From contig NZ_JACJTB010000005.1 in NCBI RefSeq assembly GCF_014698475.1, positions 62,001 through 126,000 of the forward strand: a stretch of DNA of 64,000 nucleotides, read 5' to 3'. Below the pieces are notes generated by a model. The model searched no databases. It saw only the letters and a list, made by a program, of their open reading frames with translations, and had not been told where the DNA came from. Positions 8,899-18,547 of this stretch are shown piece by piece. Both the position numbers and the translations under genes were made by a program. Numbering within the stretch: position 1 is the stretch's first letter; every line of letters begins with the position of its first letter. This DNA is from Nostoc spongiaeforme FACHB-130 (lineage in GTDB: Bacteria; Cyanobacteriota; Cyanobacteriia; Cyanobacteriales; Nostocaceae).

Positions 8899-9339
8899 TT
8901 AGCTATACTTGACTTGATTTGTCTGGACATCATATTGAGTCGTCAAAATTAACTTTTTATCAGGGCCGTAAACCAAAACAGTTAAATCTTGATTGGGGAA
9001 ATTTTTCCGAAAGCCTTGAACTAAAGACTTAGCTAGAGGGCGCACTTCATTAGGACTAACTTCACGAGAAATCACAACGCCTAATTTGTTGTTATCTCTG
9101 ACATAAGCATCTTTGATTAAGCCTCTAGAGGTTTGTACTACCCAGTTACCAAAAGTTTGACCACCGGGAGTATTACCTCTTTCTAGTTCGCTGTAAGTGA
9201 CATCTCTTCCAATTACAGGCGGATTGGTTGTGCGGTCAGCTTGGCTGACTGTAGCGCCACCACAAGCGGTAGTTACAGTTAAAATTACAATTAAAATACC
9301 TGCGATCGCAGTTTTGCGAATCTGCTCCAGCGATATCAT
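8899..9339 (-). CDS. Putative lipoprotein, conserved in cyanobacteria
   Basis: 146 residues with a lipoprotein signal: short basic N-terminus, hydrophobic core (AIAGILIVILTVTT) and the lipobox ending in Cys26 (TTAC followed by GG). The mature part includes FGNWVVQTSRGLIKDAYVRDNNKLGVVISREVSP and VLVYGPDKKLIL, suggesting a small alpha/beta fold seen in other unannotated cyanobacterial lipoproteins. It should be anchored on the periplasmic side of the inner or outer membrane. The start has a HIP1 site (GCGATCGC) inside the signal peptide coding region. Probably co-transcribed with the 8289-8810 gene. Function unknown. Confidence 0.75.
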   Translation of the reverse strand: MISLEQIRKTAIAGILIVILTVTTACGGATVSQADRTTNPPVIGRDVTYSELERGNTPGGQTFGNWVVQTSRGLIKDAYVRDNNKLGVVISREVSPNEVRPLAKSLVQGFRKNFPNQDLTVLVYGPDKKLILTTQYDVQTNQVKYS

Positions 9340-9379
9340 TATTTCACTCCCAAAATAAACCTTTTAAATAAGTCAAATT

Positions 9380-9415
9380 ACTTGTATAGGACTTACGCAC
9401 AAAATTGTGTATGGA
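9380..9415. repeat. Dispersed 'TATAGGACTTACGCA' repeat
   Basis: The motif TATAGGACTTACGCACAAAA followed by TTGTGTA is a common short dispersed repeat of Nostoc genomes (recalled). It sits upstream of the lipoprotein gene and has a small ACAAAATTGT palindrome. Confidence 0.45.
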
Positions 9416-9519
9416 GATGAGATGGAGGGATAAAAGGTTATAGATGTCAGGATTTTGGATACACATATATACCCTTTCACCCTCCCCATCTTTTGATTAA
9501 TTGCTAACTAGAATTAGTT

Positions 9520-9702
9520 CTAGTCAAGCTTTTTTTTAACAGAATCTTTGATATCTTCCATACCTTGACGTACTTCACCTTCGGCTTGTTTTGTTTTGCC
9601 TTCCGCTTTATCTTTAGGGTCGCCAGTTACGTTACCTAGTGCTTCTTGAGCTTTACCTTCAATATTTTTGGCAGTAGCTTTGGCGCGTTCTTCTAAACTC
9701 AT
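9520..9702 (-). CDS. CsbD-family stress-response protein
   Basis: A 60-residue, highly charged, all-helical protein: ERAKATAKNIEGKAQEALGN, then VTGDPKDKAEGKTKQAEGEV. This alternation of Lys/Glu with KxEGKxxxxxG repeats is characteristic of the CsbD family, a small general-stress protein in many bacteria with no known biochemical activity. The start is fixed by GGAGAG just upstream of the ATG. It is probably cytoplasmic. The neighbouring genes on the same strand are separated by 180-base gaps with repeats, so it is likely a single transcription unit. Confidence 0.9.
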   Translation of the reverse strand: MSLEERAKATAKNIEGKAQEALGNVTGDPKDKAEGKTKQAEGEVRQGMEDIKDSVKKKLD

Positions 9703-9925
9703 TTTACTCTCCTAATATTATGTAAACTTAGATTCAAAGTTGTGAATTAACTTTGATTTTCTTGGTGATTACTCTTACAAATTAACTTGATATTTTAGCT
9801 CCAGCCTTCTGCCACAGGATATATTATTCGTCTATATAAAAAGAGAGAGAATCAAAATAAGCTAGATATAATGAGGAATAGTAAATAAATCTCCAAACTC
9901 ATATCTTGCACTATTTTCAATAACC

Positions 9926-9993
9926 GTAGGGTAGGCAATGCTTACAACGTAAAAATTAAGGTTTGAGCTAATTTTTAGCATTGCCCACCCTAC
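9926..9993. repeat. Inverted repeat GTAGGGTAGGCAATGCT / AGCATTGCCCACCCTAC
   Basis: The 17-base arms at 9926-9942 and 9977-9993 pair with one mismatch around a 34-base loop. It resembles small non-autonomous repeat elements common in Nostoc. Confidence 0.65.
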
Positions 9994-10128
9994 CTGAATT
10001 GCAATAAACAAACTCCTGTAAGATGTGAACAACTTCTTTAAGAAGTCGGTGATCTGAAACCAATAAACATCATAATTACGTTATCTAGATAATTAGATGA
10101 ATCGATATTTTTATCTAATTAAATAATT

Positions 10129-10160
10129 AAAAAGCCCGCTCTCGTGAAGAGTTCGGGCTG
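10129..10160 (-). terminator. Terminator of the GxRPI-repeat gene
   Basis: On the minus strand AGCCCG (10154-10159) pairs with CGGGCT (10133-10138), with inner stem CTCTTC/GAGAG, followed by a T run; it begins 30 bases after the stop at 10189. Confidence 0.8.
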
Positions 10161-10188
10161 TTGAAATAATTAAAGATGTTTTTGTATT

Positions 10189-10650
10189 CTAGTCGATAAA
10201 ACCCATAAGAATTTCAGAATCGTCAATAGTGTTAGAAGCCACTGGACGGTTCCCCATGACAGAATAGCTGCTAGAAATTACCAAGGCACTTGAAGCAATG
10301 GGACGTAAACCAGAGAGGTTAATGCTATCAACAACTTTGATAGTGTTAGCAGCAATGGGGCGAATACCCATCACGTTGATAGTCTCTACTACTTCTAAAT
10401 TACTAGCAGAAATGGGACGTATACCTGCAATTGAGACTGTTTCTGCTACTTGTAAATCGCTACCAGCAATCGGACGAACTCCAGCAATGGCTAGGGTTCC
10501 AGGCTTATCGGATTTTTCTGTATCTTGAGTGGTTTGATCGTTATTCACAGTTTGGCCTTGATTGTTTTCAACTTCCACCGTTGTTTCCCCCTTGAGCTTG
10601 GCACGTCTTTGGCGAGGACTAGCTGCTTTGCCCGTGCTGCTGATGCTCAT
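10189..10650 (-). CDS. Protein with five tandem 19-residue GxRPI repeats
   Basis: 153 residues. A basic, Gln/Asn-rich N-terminus (1-54) precedes five tandem 19-residue repeats at about 55-149: IAGVRPIAGSDLQVAETVS, IAGIRPISASNLEVVETIN, VMGIRPIAANTIKVVDSIN, LSGLRPIASSALVISSSYS and a last degenerate VMGNRPVASNTIDDSEILM. Each has hydrophobic-x-Gly-x-Arg-Pro-Ile followed by alternating hydrophobic residues, suggesting a beta-strand/turn stack. There is no signal peptide, no Cys and no catalytic motif. It is followed by a strong terminator, so it is a single-gene unit. I do not recognise a characterised family; the repeat could bind a periodic ligand or protein, but that is a guess. Confidence 0.75.
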   Translation of the reverse strand: MSISSTGKAASPRQRRAKLKGETTVEVENNQGQTVNNDQTTQDTEKSDKPGTLAIAGVRPIAGSDLQVAETVSIAGIRPISASNLEVVETINVMGIRPIAANTIKVVDSINLSGLRPIASSALVISSSYSVMGNRPVASNTIDDSEILMGFID

Positions 10651-11072
10651 AAACTCTACCTCTGGTTTCTTAAATGAACTTTACAATATTTGAGGAAAAA
10701 TTAGACTTTTTCCCATATATCAAAGTTTACCCTTAAAAAACCTTGCATATATATAATTATCTTCAAAACTTACACATAAGTAAATTTAAAGTATCAATTT
10801 TTGTAAAATAATATTGCTGTTAATTCATTTGAGTTCTGTATGGCCACAGGTACAGAGTGGTATCGTTACCATGAGATAGGGTATTTCCAATCATAAGTGC
10901 TGAGTTGAAAGTGCTGAGTGCTGAGTTGAAAACACATCCACTCACAGGTGGGTTATCGATTTGAGATAAAAAAAATTTCGCTCTAACATAGTGAAGCATT
11001 TAGAAACAGATAAAAGTACTTAGCACTTTTTACTCAGCACTCAGCACTCAGCACTGAGTAAGGTAAAACTGT
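10651..11072. other. Leader region of uvrB with opposed STRR arrays
   Basis: 422 bases without a gene between divergent genes; it holds heptamer repeats at 10896-10930 and their inverted partners at 11021-11055, just upstream of the uvrB start. Confidence 0.65.
10896..11055. repeat. Inverted pair of STRR heptamer arrays
   Basis: Five heptamers at 10896-10930 (AGTGCTG, AGTTGAA, AGTGCTG, AGTGCTG, AGTTGAA) face five at 11021-11055 (TAGCACT, TTTTACT, then CAGCACT three times). They can base-pair across a 90-base spacer. Short tandemly repeated heptamers are a known feature of Nostocales. Confidence 0.8.
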
Positions 11073-13070
11073 ATGACAGAATTTTGTCTTCAAGCTCCCT
11101 TTGCACCGACGGGTGATCAACCACAAGCGATCGCACAACTTGTTTCCAGTATCCAATCGGGTAATCGTTACCAAACCTTACTGGGAGCTACAGGCACCGG
11201 CAAAACCTTTACAGTAGCAGCAGTAATTGAGAAAATCGGTAAACCAACCTTAGTTTTGGCACATAACAAGACTTTAGCTGCACAACTCTGTAATGAGTTA
11301 CGTGAGTTCTTTCCCAAAAATGCAGTTGAGTATTTTGTCAGCTACTACGATTACTATCAACCAGAAGCTTATATCCCAGTCACAGACACTTACATTGAAA
11401 AAACGGCTGCGATTAATGATGAAATTGATATGTTGCGTCACTCAGCGACGCGATCGCTGTTTGAACGTCGTGATGTCATCGTCGTTGCATCTATTAGCTG
11501 TATCTACGGTTTAGGGATTCCCGCCGAATACTTAAAAGCAGCCATACCCTTAAAAATTGGGATGGAAGTTAATCAACGGGAAGTTTTGCGCGATTTAGCT
11601 TCAGTACAATATAGCCGCAACGATTTAGAAATGGGTCGGGGACGTTTCCGCGTCCGGGGTGATGTGTTAGAAATCGGCCCAGCCTACGAAGATAGAATTA
11701 TTCGGGTGGAATTTTTTGGTGATGAAATTGATGCAATTCGCTATATTGACCCGGTAACAGGCGAAATTATTTCGAGTTTAGAAGCTGTCAATATTTACCC
11801 AGCACGACACTTTGTCACCCCAGAAGAACGCTTAGAAATTGCTTGCGAAGATATTGCCTTTGAATTAAAACAGCAGAAACTAGAATTAGAAACAACAGGC
11901 AAATTATTAGAAGCCCAACGTATAGATCAGCGCACTCGTTACGACTTAGAAATGTTGCGTGAAGTGGGTTATTGCAACGGCGTAGAAAACTATTCCCGTC
12001 ACCTTGCAGGCCGACAAGCAGGCGAACCACCAGAATGTTTAATTGATTATTTCCCGAAAGATTGGCTGTTAGTTATTGATGAATCTCATGTGACTGTGCC
12101 GCAAATTCGGGGCATGTATAACGGTGACCAAGCCAGGAAAAAAGTGTTAATTGAACATGGATTTCGTCTGCCCAGTGCCGCCGATAATCGTCCTTTAAAA
12201 GCAGATGAATTTTGGCAAAAAGTTAACCAGTGTATTTTTGTTTCGGCAACACCTGGAAATTGGGAATTAGAAATTTCTGATCATCACATTGTTGAACAAG
12301 TCATTCGTCCCACAGGTGTCATTGATCCAGAAATTTCTGTGCGTCCCACCGAAGGACAAATTGATGATTTACTAGGAGAAATTAAAGACAGAGTTGACCG
12401 TCATGAAAGAACGCTAATTACAACATTAACTAAGCGAATGGCGGAAGATTTAACAGAATATTTGCAAGACCATAGCATTAAGGTACGGTATTTACATTCT
12501 GAAATTAATTCCATTGAACGGATTGAAATTATTCAAGATTTACGCGAAGGAAATTTCGATGTATTAGTTGGGGTAAACTTACTGCGGGAAGGTTTGGACT
12601 TACCAGAAGTTTCCTTAGTGGCAATTTTAGATGCTGATAAAGAAGGTTTTTTACGTGCTGAACGTTCTTTAATTCAAACCATTGGGAGGGCGGCGCGGCA
12701 CATTCGCGGACAAGCGATTTTATATGCTGATAATTTAACAGACAGCATGATTAAAGCCATTGAAGAAACAGAAAGACGGCGTAACATTCAAACGGCATAT
12801 AACCGGATACATGGCATTACACCACAACCAATTGTCAAAAAATCCAGTAACGCTATTTTGTCGTTTTTAGATGTATCTCGGAGGTTGAATAGTGCAGACT
12901 TAAAAGTTGTTGATGAACATATTGATGAATTACCTTTAGAAGAGATTCCCGGATTGATTGGCAAGCTAGAAGCCCAGATGAAAGATGCCGCCAAAAAACT
13001 AGAATTTGAAGAAGCAGCAAAATTGCGCGATCGCATCAAACATCTGCGAGATAAACTATTAGGTCATTAG
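11073..13070 (+). CDS. uvrB: Excinuclease ABC subunit B (UvrB)
   Basis: DNA-damage recognition helicase of nucleotide excision repair; it is loaded by UvrA and recruits UvrC. The Walker A motif GATGTGKT is at 38-45, the damage-probing beta-hairpin residues [10 protein letters not shown] at about 92-101, the Walker B region VIDESH in the middle, and the helicase motifs [17 protein letters not shown] and QTIGRAARH near the end of domain 3. A C-terminal UVR motif ([20 protein letters not shown]) for UvrC contact is present. At 665 residues it is full length. A weak AAGG precedes the ATG, which follows the inverted STRR arrays by 17 bases. The convergent ABC-transporter gene ends only 16 bases downstream. 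Confidence 0.98.
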   Translation: MTEFCLQAPFAPTGDQPQAIAQLVSSIQSGNRYQTLLGATGTGKTFTVAAVIEKIGKPTLVLAHNKTLAAQLCNELREFFPKNAVEYFVSYYDYYQPEAYIPVTDTYIEKTAAINDEIDMLRHSATRSLFERRDVIVVASISCIYGLGIPAEYLKAAIPLKIGMEVNQREVLRDLASVQYSRNDLEMGRGRFRVRGDVLEIGPAYEDRIIRVEFFGDEIDAIRYIDPVTGEIISSLEAVNIYPARHFVTPEERLEIACEDIAFELKQQKLELETTGKLLEAQRIDQRTRYDLEMLREVGYCNGVENYSRHLAGRQAGEPPECLIDYFPKDWLLVIDESHVTVPQIRGMYNGDQARKKVLIEHGFRLPSAADNRPLKADEFWQKVNQCIFVSATPGNWELEISDHHIVEQVIRPTGVIDPEISVRPTEGQIDDLLGEIKDRVDRHERTLITTLTKRMAEDLTEYLQDHSIKVRYLHSEINSIERIEIIQDLREGNFDVLVGVNLLREGLDLPEVSLVAILDADKEGFLRAERSLIQTIGRAARHIRGQAILYADNLTDSMIKAIEETERRRNIQTAYNRIHGITPQPIVKKSSNAILSFLDVSRRLNSADLKVVDEHIDELPLEEIPGLIGKLEAQMKDAAKKLEFEEAAKLRDRIKHLRDKLLGH

Positions 13071-13086
13071 GTGACAAAATGCTGAA

Positions 13087-15057
13087 TTAAAGACTATTTT
13101 GTTCCACAGTGGATGCTCGCCTTTGATTTTTCTGGGCGGGTAAAAACTGCCAAGTGGAATCACCTTTTAATTCTAACAATAATTTGTGATATTTCATCAA
13201 ACTAGAGCGATGTCCTACACTAATAAATGTTGTGTGCATTTGTTGTAATTGTTGATAAAGCTGCTCCTCGTTTTTCATGTCTAAAGCACTTGTGGCTTCA
13301 TCTAAAATTGCATAACGGGGACACATTAATAACAGTCGCGCAAAGGCAATACGTTGCTGTTCACCTAAAGATAAAACATTATCCCAATCTAGTTGTACAT
13401 CCCAACCGCCAATTCTATCAGGTAATTCGGCTAAATTGACTTTGGCTAATACTTGATTAAGTTCCGCATCTGTGAAGTTATGAATGGTTTTGGGATAAAG
13501 TAATTGGTCGCGGAGAGTTCCCAAAATCATATAAGGACGTTGGGGTAAAAACATCATTTCTGCTAAATCAGGACGGATAACTACACCAGTTCCCGCATTC
13601 CATAAACCAGCTAAGGAACGTAGTAAGGAACTTTTACCACAGCCACTGTTACCCATAATTAACAGACTTTTACCATCTGCGATCGCTACTGATAAATCTT
13701 TGACTAAGGTACGTTCAGAATTAGGGGTTTGTAAAGTAATATTTTGAAATTCCACATGATTATCAGTGACTAATTCAATGGTTGATTTGGAGTTAAGTTG
13801 AGTTTGTGGTTTATCTAAAGCTTGAGAGAAGCTACCTAAACGATTTATTACTGCTGCAAAAGCACTTAAAGTTTCAAATTTACTGACAATAACTGATAGT
13901 ACCCCTAACACCTGATTACAAGCAATAGTAGCTTGAGTAATCACTCCCAGTTCAATTTTTCCTTCTAAATATAGAGGTGCAACTACTAAATACGGAATAA
14001 TCATAATTAAATAACGGTATCCAGTGGTAAAAAACTCCATATTACGCTGCCATTCAATCATGCTATTGGTGTTTTGAATAGCATGATTGAATCGCTGTTT
14101 GACTTGGCTAGATTCTTGCTTTTCACCACCATAAAAGGCGATAGATTCAGCATTATTACGGATATGAACTAAGCTATAACGAAAATCAGCTTCACATTTT
14201 AGTTGGTCGTAATTGAGAATAATTAATTTTTGGCTAAAAATTGTAGTAATGAGATTACCGATAATTGAGTAAGCAATTAAAATACCCACCAATAATTTAG
14301 AAATAGACCAGAGAATTCCACAAAAAACTATTAAATCAAGAATTTGATTGAGAGCGGTTAAGAATAAGTTAATACTATTTTGGATGAAAGAGCCAATTTC
14401 TGAAGAAATGTGTTGGTCTGGGTTATCTATATTGGGGTTAGAGTTTATATAATAGTAAGCTCGCTTTTGAAAATATTTCTGAAGAAAGTGATTAGTCAAC
14501 CAATTGAGCCAATGTATAGCTAACTTCTTCCTGAGATATTGGGAAATAACTACAATAACTGTAGTGACAATCAAAACACCAGTATAAATTAATAATAACC
14601 GAAAATATTCAGGTGAATTTTTATTAGCGATCGCAGTTACTAAATCACGCCCAACATAACTACCGACTACGTTAATAGCACTTACATATAAAATAATTAA
14701 TAGCATTCCCGCTAATATTAACCACGCCCGCCAATGATATTTTAAATGTTTCCAATAATAGCCAAAGACGATGAGGGGAATAATAAAAGTTAATCTAATA
14801 ATATGTACAATGGGAGAGTTAATATTTTGGTGAATAAATCCTGATAAACCAGGAGCAAGATTATTTAAAAGTTGAGGAAAATATTGTTCACTGATTAAAC
14901 CGAATAATTCTATAGATACAAAAAACACTCCAAATACAAACACCACTAACAGTAACACCAGCATCAAAAAAGGTTGACTACCAGCATTAAGAGGAAACCA
15001 GTAAGGTTGTGCAACTGTTAAAAATTGCTGCCAAAATCGAGATTTTATCTTTTGCAT
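13087..15057 (-). CDS. ABC transporter, fused membrane and ATPase domains, SbmA/ABCD-like (lanthipeptide export candidate)
   Basis: 656-residue half-transporter. The N-terminal membrane domain has about six helices (the first at 29-52) in the style of the ABC_membrane_2 family (SbmA/BacA, YddA, peroxisomal ABCD). The ATPase follows with Walker A MGNSGCGKSS, signature LSLGEQQR, Walker B YAILDEATSALD and the switch His (SVGHRSS). There is no N-terminal C39 peptidase domain, so unlike a classical LanT it cannot cut the leader peptide. It lies 94 bases after lanM on the same strand, making it the obvious exporter of the modified peptide, though family members also import vitamins or peptides. Confidence is high for the family and moderate for the role. 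Confidence 0.85.
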   Translation of the reverse strand: MQKIKSRFWQQFLTVAQPYWFPLNAGSQPFLMLVLLLVVFVFGVFFVSIELFGLISEQYFPQLLNNLAPGLSGFIHQNINSPIVHIIRLTFIIPLIVFGYYWKHLKYHWRAWLILAGMLLIILYVSAINVVGSYVGRDLVTAIANKNSPEYFRLLLIYTGVLIVTTVIVVISQYLRKKLAIHWLNWLTNHFLQKYFQKRAYYYINSNPNIDNPDQHISSEIGSFIQNSINLFLTALNQILDLIVFCGILWSISKLLVGILIAYSIIGNLITTIFSQKLIILNYDQLKCEADFRYSLVHIRNNAESIAFYGGEKQESSQVKQRFNHAIQNTNSMIEWQRNMEFFTTGYRYLIMIIPYLVVAPLYLEGKIELGVITQATIACNQVLGVLSVIVSKFETLSAFAAVINRLGSFSQALDKPQTQLNSKSTIELVTDNHVEFQNITLQTPNSERTLVKDLSVAIADGKSLLIMGNSGCGKSSLLRSLAGLWNAGTGVVIRPDLAEMMFLPQRPYMILGTLRDQLLYPKTIHNFTDAELNQVLAKVNLAELPDRIGGWDVQLDWDNVLSLGEQQRIAFARLLLMCPRYAILDEATSALDMKNEEQLYQQLQQMHTTFISVGHRSSLMKYHKLLLELKGDSTWQFLPAQKNQRRASTVEQNSL

Positions 15058-15088
15058 TGTCTGAATTTATTAAATATCTGGGAGTTTC

Positions 15089-15136
15089 TAGTAAGGACTT
15101 CAGTCCTCAAAAATATGAGAACTAAAGTCCCTACTA
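15089..15136. repeat. Inverted repeat between lanM and the ABC gene
   Basis: TAGTAAGGACTTCAGT at 15089-15104 and ACTAAAGTCCCTACTA at 15121-15136 pair at 14 of 16 positions around a 16-base loop. It resembles a dispersed Nostoc repeat and could weaken read-through into the transporter gene. Confidence 0.65.
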
Positions 15137-15151
15137 AGAACGCAAACTACT

Positions 15152-18100
15152 TTAGGAGTAAGCCACTAACTCCCGTTGCTCATCAAATTCCGCAGCAACT
15201 ACCTGTTGAGGTGGTATATCCAACAGTAGCGGTGAAGGAATACGCTGAGGATCAGCTAGACGTAAGAAGTGCATCCCAATACCTGATAACCCAGTCATCA
15301 AATCAGGTAAGATATCGCCACCACCAGCACCGCAAGTCCAACGATGAGCGCGTTCAAAGTTACGCCATTGTGCTGTAGCTTGGACATTTGCTTCCATTTG
15401 CAGATATGGTTTATTTCTAACTAATGCAAACCGCAGTAATAACTCTGAGTTTCCTGATTTACCATGACAAAGGGAATCATCTGTTAAGCGGTTAAAGCTG
15501 CGGAGTGTAATATCTAAGGCTTTGTGTGCTTCTCCTAAAATATTAGAATCAGTTTTACCCAATATCGCCCAACTATCAATGCGGCTTAAACCAATACCAG
15601 CTGCTCCATTACACCAAAAATAACCAAACTTCGCTCCTGGTGCTTTTTTCGTCATGACCGAGGTGCGTAAATCATACCAATTACCTTCTACGGTGTCGAA
15701 TTGGGTAGCTTCATAAGCAAAGGCTTGTAATCCAGCTTTAATATATTTGGATTCGTTAGTATATGCACCTAAACGAATTAACGCCCAACCTATACCTGCA
15801 TTTCCGTGAGCAAAGCCTGTGAGATGTCCCTGTGCTAACTCTGGATTATAAGGCCAAGCCAAGGTATCACCGACTGTAACAGCATTTTGCAATAGGTGTT
15901 CAGCACAAGCGATCGCACAGCGCATAGCTGTGTGAGAATGAGGATGGGCTTGAGCTAGTCCCAACATCACAGGAATTACCCCAGACACCCCATTAATTAT
16001 GTCGTAATAACTATCTTGACTAATCAGGGGATAGAGTTCATCACACAACTCCTCAGCCAATTCTAAAAGTTGTGGTTGCTGCCATAATTGAGCTAAATGT
16101 GTCAGGGTGTAGATTAAACCAGCTTTTCCTTGATAAGCTCCAATCATGACGCGATCGCGTTCTTTGATAGCATGATCTAAAGCCTGTTCTGCGGCTGGGC
16201 GAAATTCTGGATGAGGTCGGATAGCATCAAGATAAGCTAAATACAATGCAACACCAACAGAACCAGTATAAAGTGATGAACCAATATCAACTAACTTTTT
16301 ACCTGTAGAGGAGAAATCAATAGTTTGCCACGGTGCTGCGGCTGAGGTATCTTGCTTGAGTGAACACAACTGTTTCCCTATCTCATAGGCGTAATTCACC
16401 GCCGAATCAATAAAGTGTTGATTGTTAATTTCTCCAGTAGATAAGCTGGTGTAAATATATTGATTTTGCCGCATTTGGCTATCTTCTGATAACCTGTTGA
16501 TTCTGGCGATGGCGTTTTCTAATGGGGAAACTGCTAAAGAATCAGATAAATGTTGCTGATAGTTGAAAATTAGTTCCTTACTTTCGGCTTTAGTAGTAAA
16601 AATGGGAATGTCTAGTTGCCATAAAGCTTGAATTTCTAATTCCGCCAGCTTACCTGCATCATCCCACATCCGGGGACGCTCAATTAAACTATGGTAAACC
16701 AAATCAACTTCTAAAGGTTCAGCCAAACATTTAGGATGGCGTGCAGAATTTAGGATGTGTGCGTAAAGTTGTGTAGCGCGGTTGACGAAACGCACAGAGG
16801 AATCTGCAAATAATTCTTCAAATAAGGTGATTGCTCTGGTACGATTTTGCAATACCCAGCGATAAACTTGGTTAAATCCGTCCACAATACACTCTTGATA
16901 AGCGTGTGGATGTACTATCTGACCTTGGTAATATATCCGATTTTTTCCTTTTACTTTTACCTCCACCCCAACTTCATGTTCCACTGCTAAAGCCAAGGAC
17001 ATTCGGTTGTTAATTTGGGGAATAGCAAAAGGTACTTTGTAAGACTCCCCACCACCATAACCACTTAAGCTAATGCGCCCTTCCGCCTCTGGAGTATTAT
17101 TAGGTAGTGGCCAGTCTAGCATCCCCGTGCTAAATACAGAATCAAACATCGTATCTGGTGATTTTGTCATCCGACGTGGTACTACTTCTAAAGCCGTTTC
17201 GCAGTCACAGATAAAAGCATTACAATTAGAAACCAAAATATTTTCAAAATGCAAGTCACTACCGCCCAAAATGTGGAAGATAGCTAAATAACCACCGAGT
17301 TGCTGATAAAAAGTTTCCACAACTTCCTGGCTATCTGTATGGTTCTGCACTTTCAAAAATTCTGCATAACCATAATCTGATTTACACAACAGGCGATAAT
17401 TACCAAATCTGACGACTTTTTCTTCAATTAAAGTTGCTAATAAACCTTGCATTGCTGCTTCTGATTTAATACAGCGTGGTTTATAAACAATAGTTTCTAA
17501 TTGACCATTAGCCAAGGCTAAACTTACCATCACTACAGTGTGACCACCAGCATGGGCATCAGAATTTCCCATAGCAAAACCTACAATTTGCTGTATGGGG
17601 ACACCATTAAAAAAAGTAGTACTAATTTCACTGCGATCGCCACTCACTCGCTGGATTATTTCTTCCCCAATTTTACTTAAAAAATACGTAACTTGTGCTA
17701 ATTGTCGAGTCAAAACAGGGAACTTACAATAAAATTTGTGATAACCTTGTTCACTATTAAATATATTCTCAAAATAATCAATATAAGCTTGAGCATCATT
17801 TGATTTATCGATATTGTATTGATGACAGTATAAATTAATATCAGCTTCTAAAGCATGAGCCAAAGCTCGTTCAAAACGCTGGAGTAAATCTAGTTGAATA
17901 TCAGTAATTACCTGCGGATTAATTATGTTATTGGCTTGAGCAATTGGTTCTAGAGTTTGTTGCAACCAACGTAAAAACGGCTCACAAACTTTAGCAAAGC
18001 GTCGGTAGTAAATGTCTGGATGATACCAAGCACTATTAGCAAAATCAGTTGCAGATAAATTCAAAGTAGTCAACGCCTCAGCATAAACTTGTAACCATGT

Positions 18101-18424
18101 AGTATGAAGTCGAGTAAACTCTGCCCTTTCTGATACCGATAAACTCGCTAAATTCAGTTCATATAATTTATAATCTATGAGTAATTTTTCTAAATTACTC
18201 ATGGTAGGTATTCTGGTAGCTAACTGTTGATATAGCTGCTGTTTTACTTGCGTAGCTGCTAATTTACCAGATATTTTCTTAATTGCCCACTTATCTAATG
18301 GTGTGAGTTGATTTGTACAATTTTCTAGGATATTACCAAAAGCTAAATTGTTAGTAATTATTAAACGCTCAGATAAGTTGCTGGCACGACAAGCCAATTC
18401 AGTTAAAGCTAAATTATCAAGCAT
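15152..18424 (-). CDS. lanM: Class II lanthipeptide synthetase LanM (dehydratase plus cyclase)
   Basis: Bifunctional enzyme that phosphorylates and eliminates Ser/Thr in the precursor core, then couples Cys thiols to the dehydro residues. The dehydratase half carries GNSDAHAGG (286-294), YKPR (314-317), GGSDLHFENIL (387-397) and CDCETAL (406-412), the kinase-like active-site motifs of DUF4135. The C-terminal LanC-like cyclase has GFAHGNAG with its active-site His (about 873), WCNG with Zn ligand Cys938, and LCHG with Cys987 and His988. Zn ligands are thus Cys-Cys-His, unlike the all-Cys promiscuous ProcM type. At 1090 residues it is full length. GGAGGAG eight bases before the ATG gives a strong start. 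The precursor gene lies 1.3 kb upstream on the same strand. Confidence 0.97.
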   Translation of the reverse strand: MLDNLALTELACRASNLSERLIITNNLAFGNILENCTNQLTPLDKWAIKKISGKLAATQVKQQLYQQLATRIPTMSNLEKLLIDYKLYELNLASLSVSERAEFTRLHTTWLQVYAEALTTLNLSATDFANSAWYHPDIYYRRFAKVCEPFLRWLQQTLEPIAQANNIINPQVITDIQLDLLQRFERALAHALEADINLYCHQYNIDKSNDAQAYIDYFENIFNSEQGYHKFYCKFPVLTRQLAQVTYFLSKIGEEIIQRVSGDRSEISTTFFNGVPIQQIVGFAMGNSDAHAGGHTVVMVSLALANGQLETIVYKPRCIKSEAAMQGLLATLIEEKVVRFGNYRLLCKSDYGYAEFLKVQNHTDSQEVVETFYQQLGGYLAIFHILGGSDLHFENILVSNCNAFICDCETALEVVPRRMTKSPDTMFDSVFSTGMLDWPLPNNTPEAEGRISLSGYGGGESYKVPFAIPQINNRMSLALAVEHEVGVEVKVKGKNRIYYQGQIVHPHAYQECIVDGFNQVYRWVLQNRTRAITLFEELFADSSVRFVNRATQLYAHILNSARHPKCLAEPLEVDLVYHSLIERPRMWDDAGKLAELEIQALWQLDIPIFTTKAESKELIFNYQQHLSDSLAVSPLENAIARINRLSEDSQMRQNQYIYTSLSTGEINNQHFIDSAVNYAYEIGKQLCSLKQDTSAAAPWQTIDFSSTGKKLVDIGSSLYTGSVGVALYLAYLDAIRPHPEFRPAAEQALDHAIKERDRVMIGAYQGKAGLIYTLTHLAQLWQQPQLLELAEELCDELYPLISQDSYYDIINGVSGVIPVMLGLAQAHPHSHTAMRCAIACAEHLLQNAVTVGDTLAWPYNPELAQGHLTGFAHGNAGIGWALIRLGAYTNESKYIKAGLQAFAYEATQFDTVEGNWYDLRTSVMTKKAPGAKFGYFWCNGAAGIGLSRIDSWAILGKTDSNILGEAHKALDITLRSFNRLTDDSLCHGKSGNSELLLRFALVRNKPYLQMEANVQATAQWRNFERAHRWTCGAGGGDILPDLMTGLSGIGMHFLRLADPQRIPSPLLLDIPPQQVVAAEFDEQRELVAYS

Positions 18425-18547
18425 GATAAAACTCCTCCAAAGTAATATTTTGGTTTCAAAATAGATTCGTATTGAGAATTAGTGCTGAGTATTCAGTGAT
18501 GAAACAATAAAACAATGAGCAGGGTTAATAGTTTTTTATTTTTTCAC

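Larger units (their letters stand above)
9703..10188. other. Gene-free stretch with a dispersed inverted repeat
   Basis: 486 bases without a gene. It holds the 17-bp inverted repeat at 9926-9993, a degenerate copy of the CGACTTCTTTAAGAAGTCGG repeat near 10027-10055, and the terminator at 10129-10160. Confidence 0.65.
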
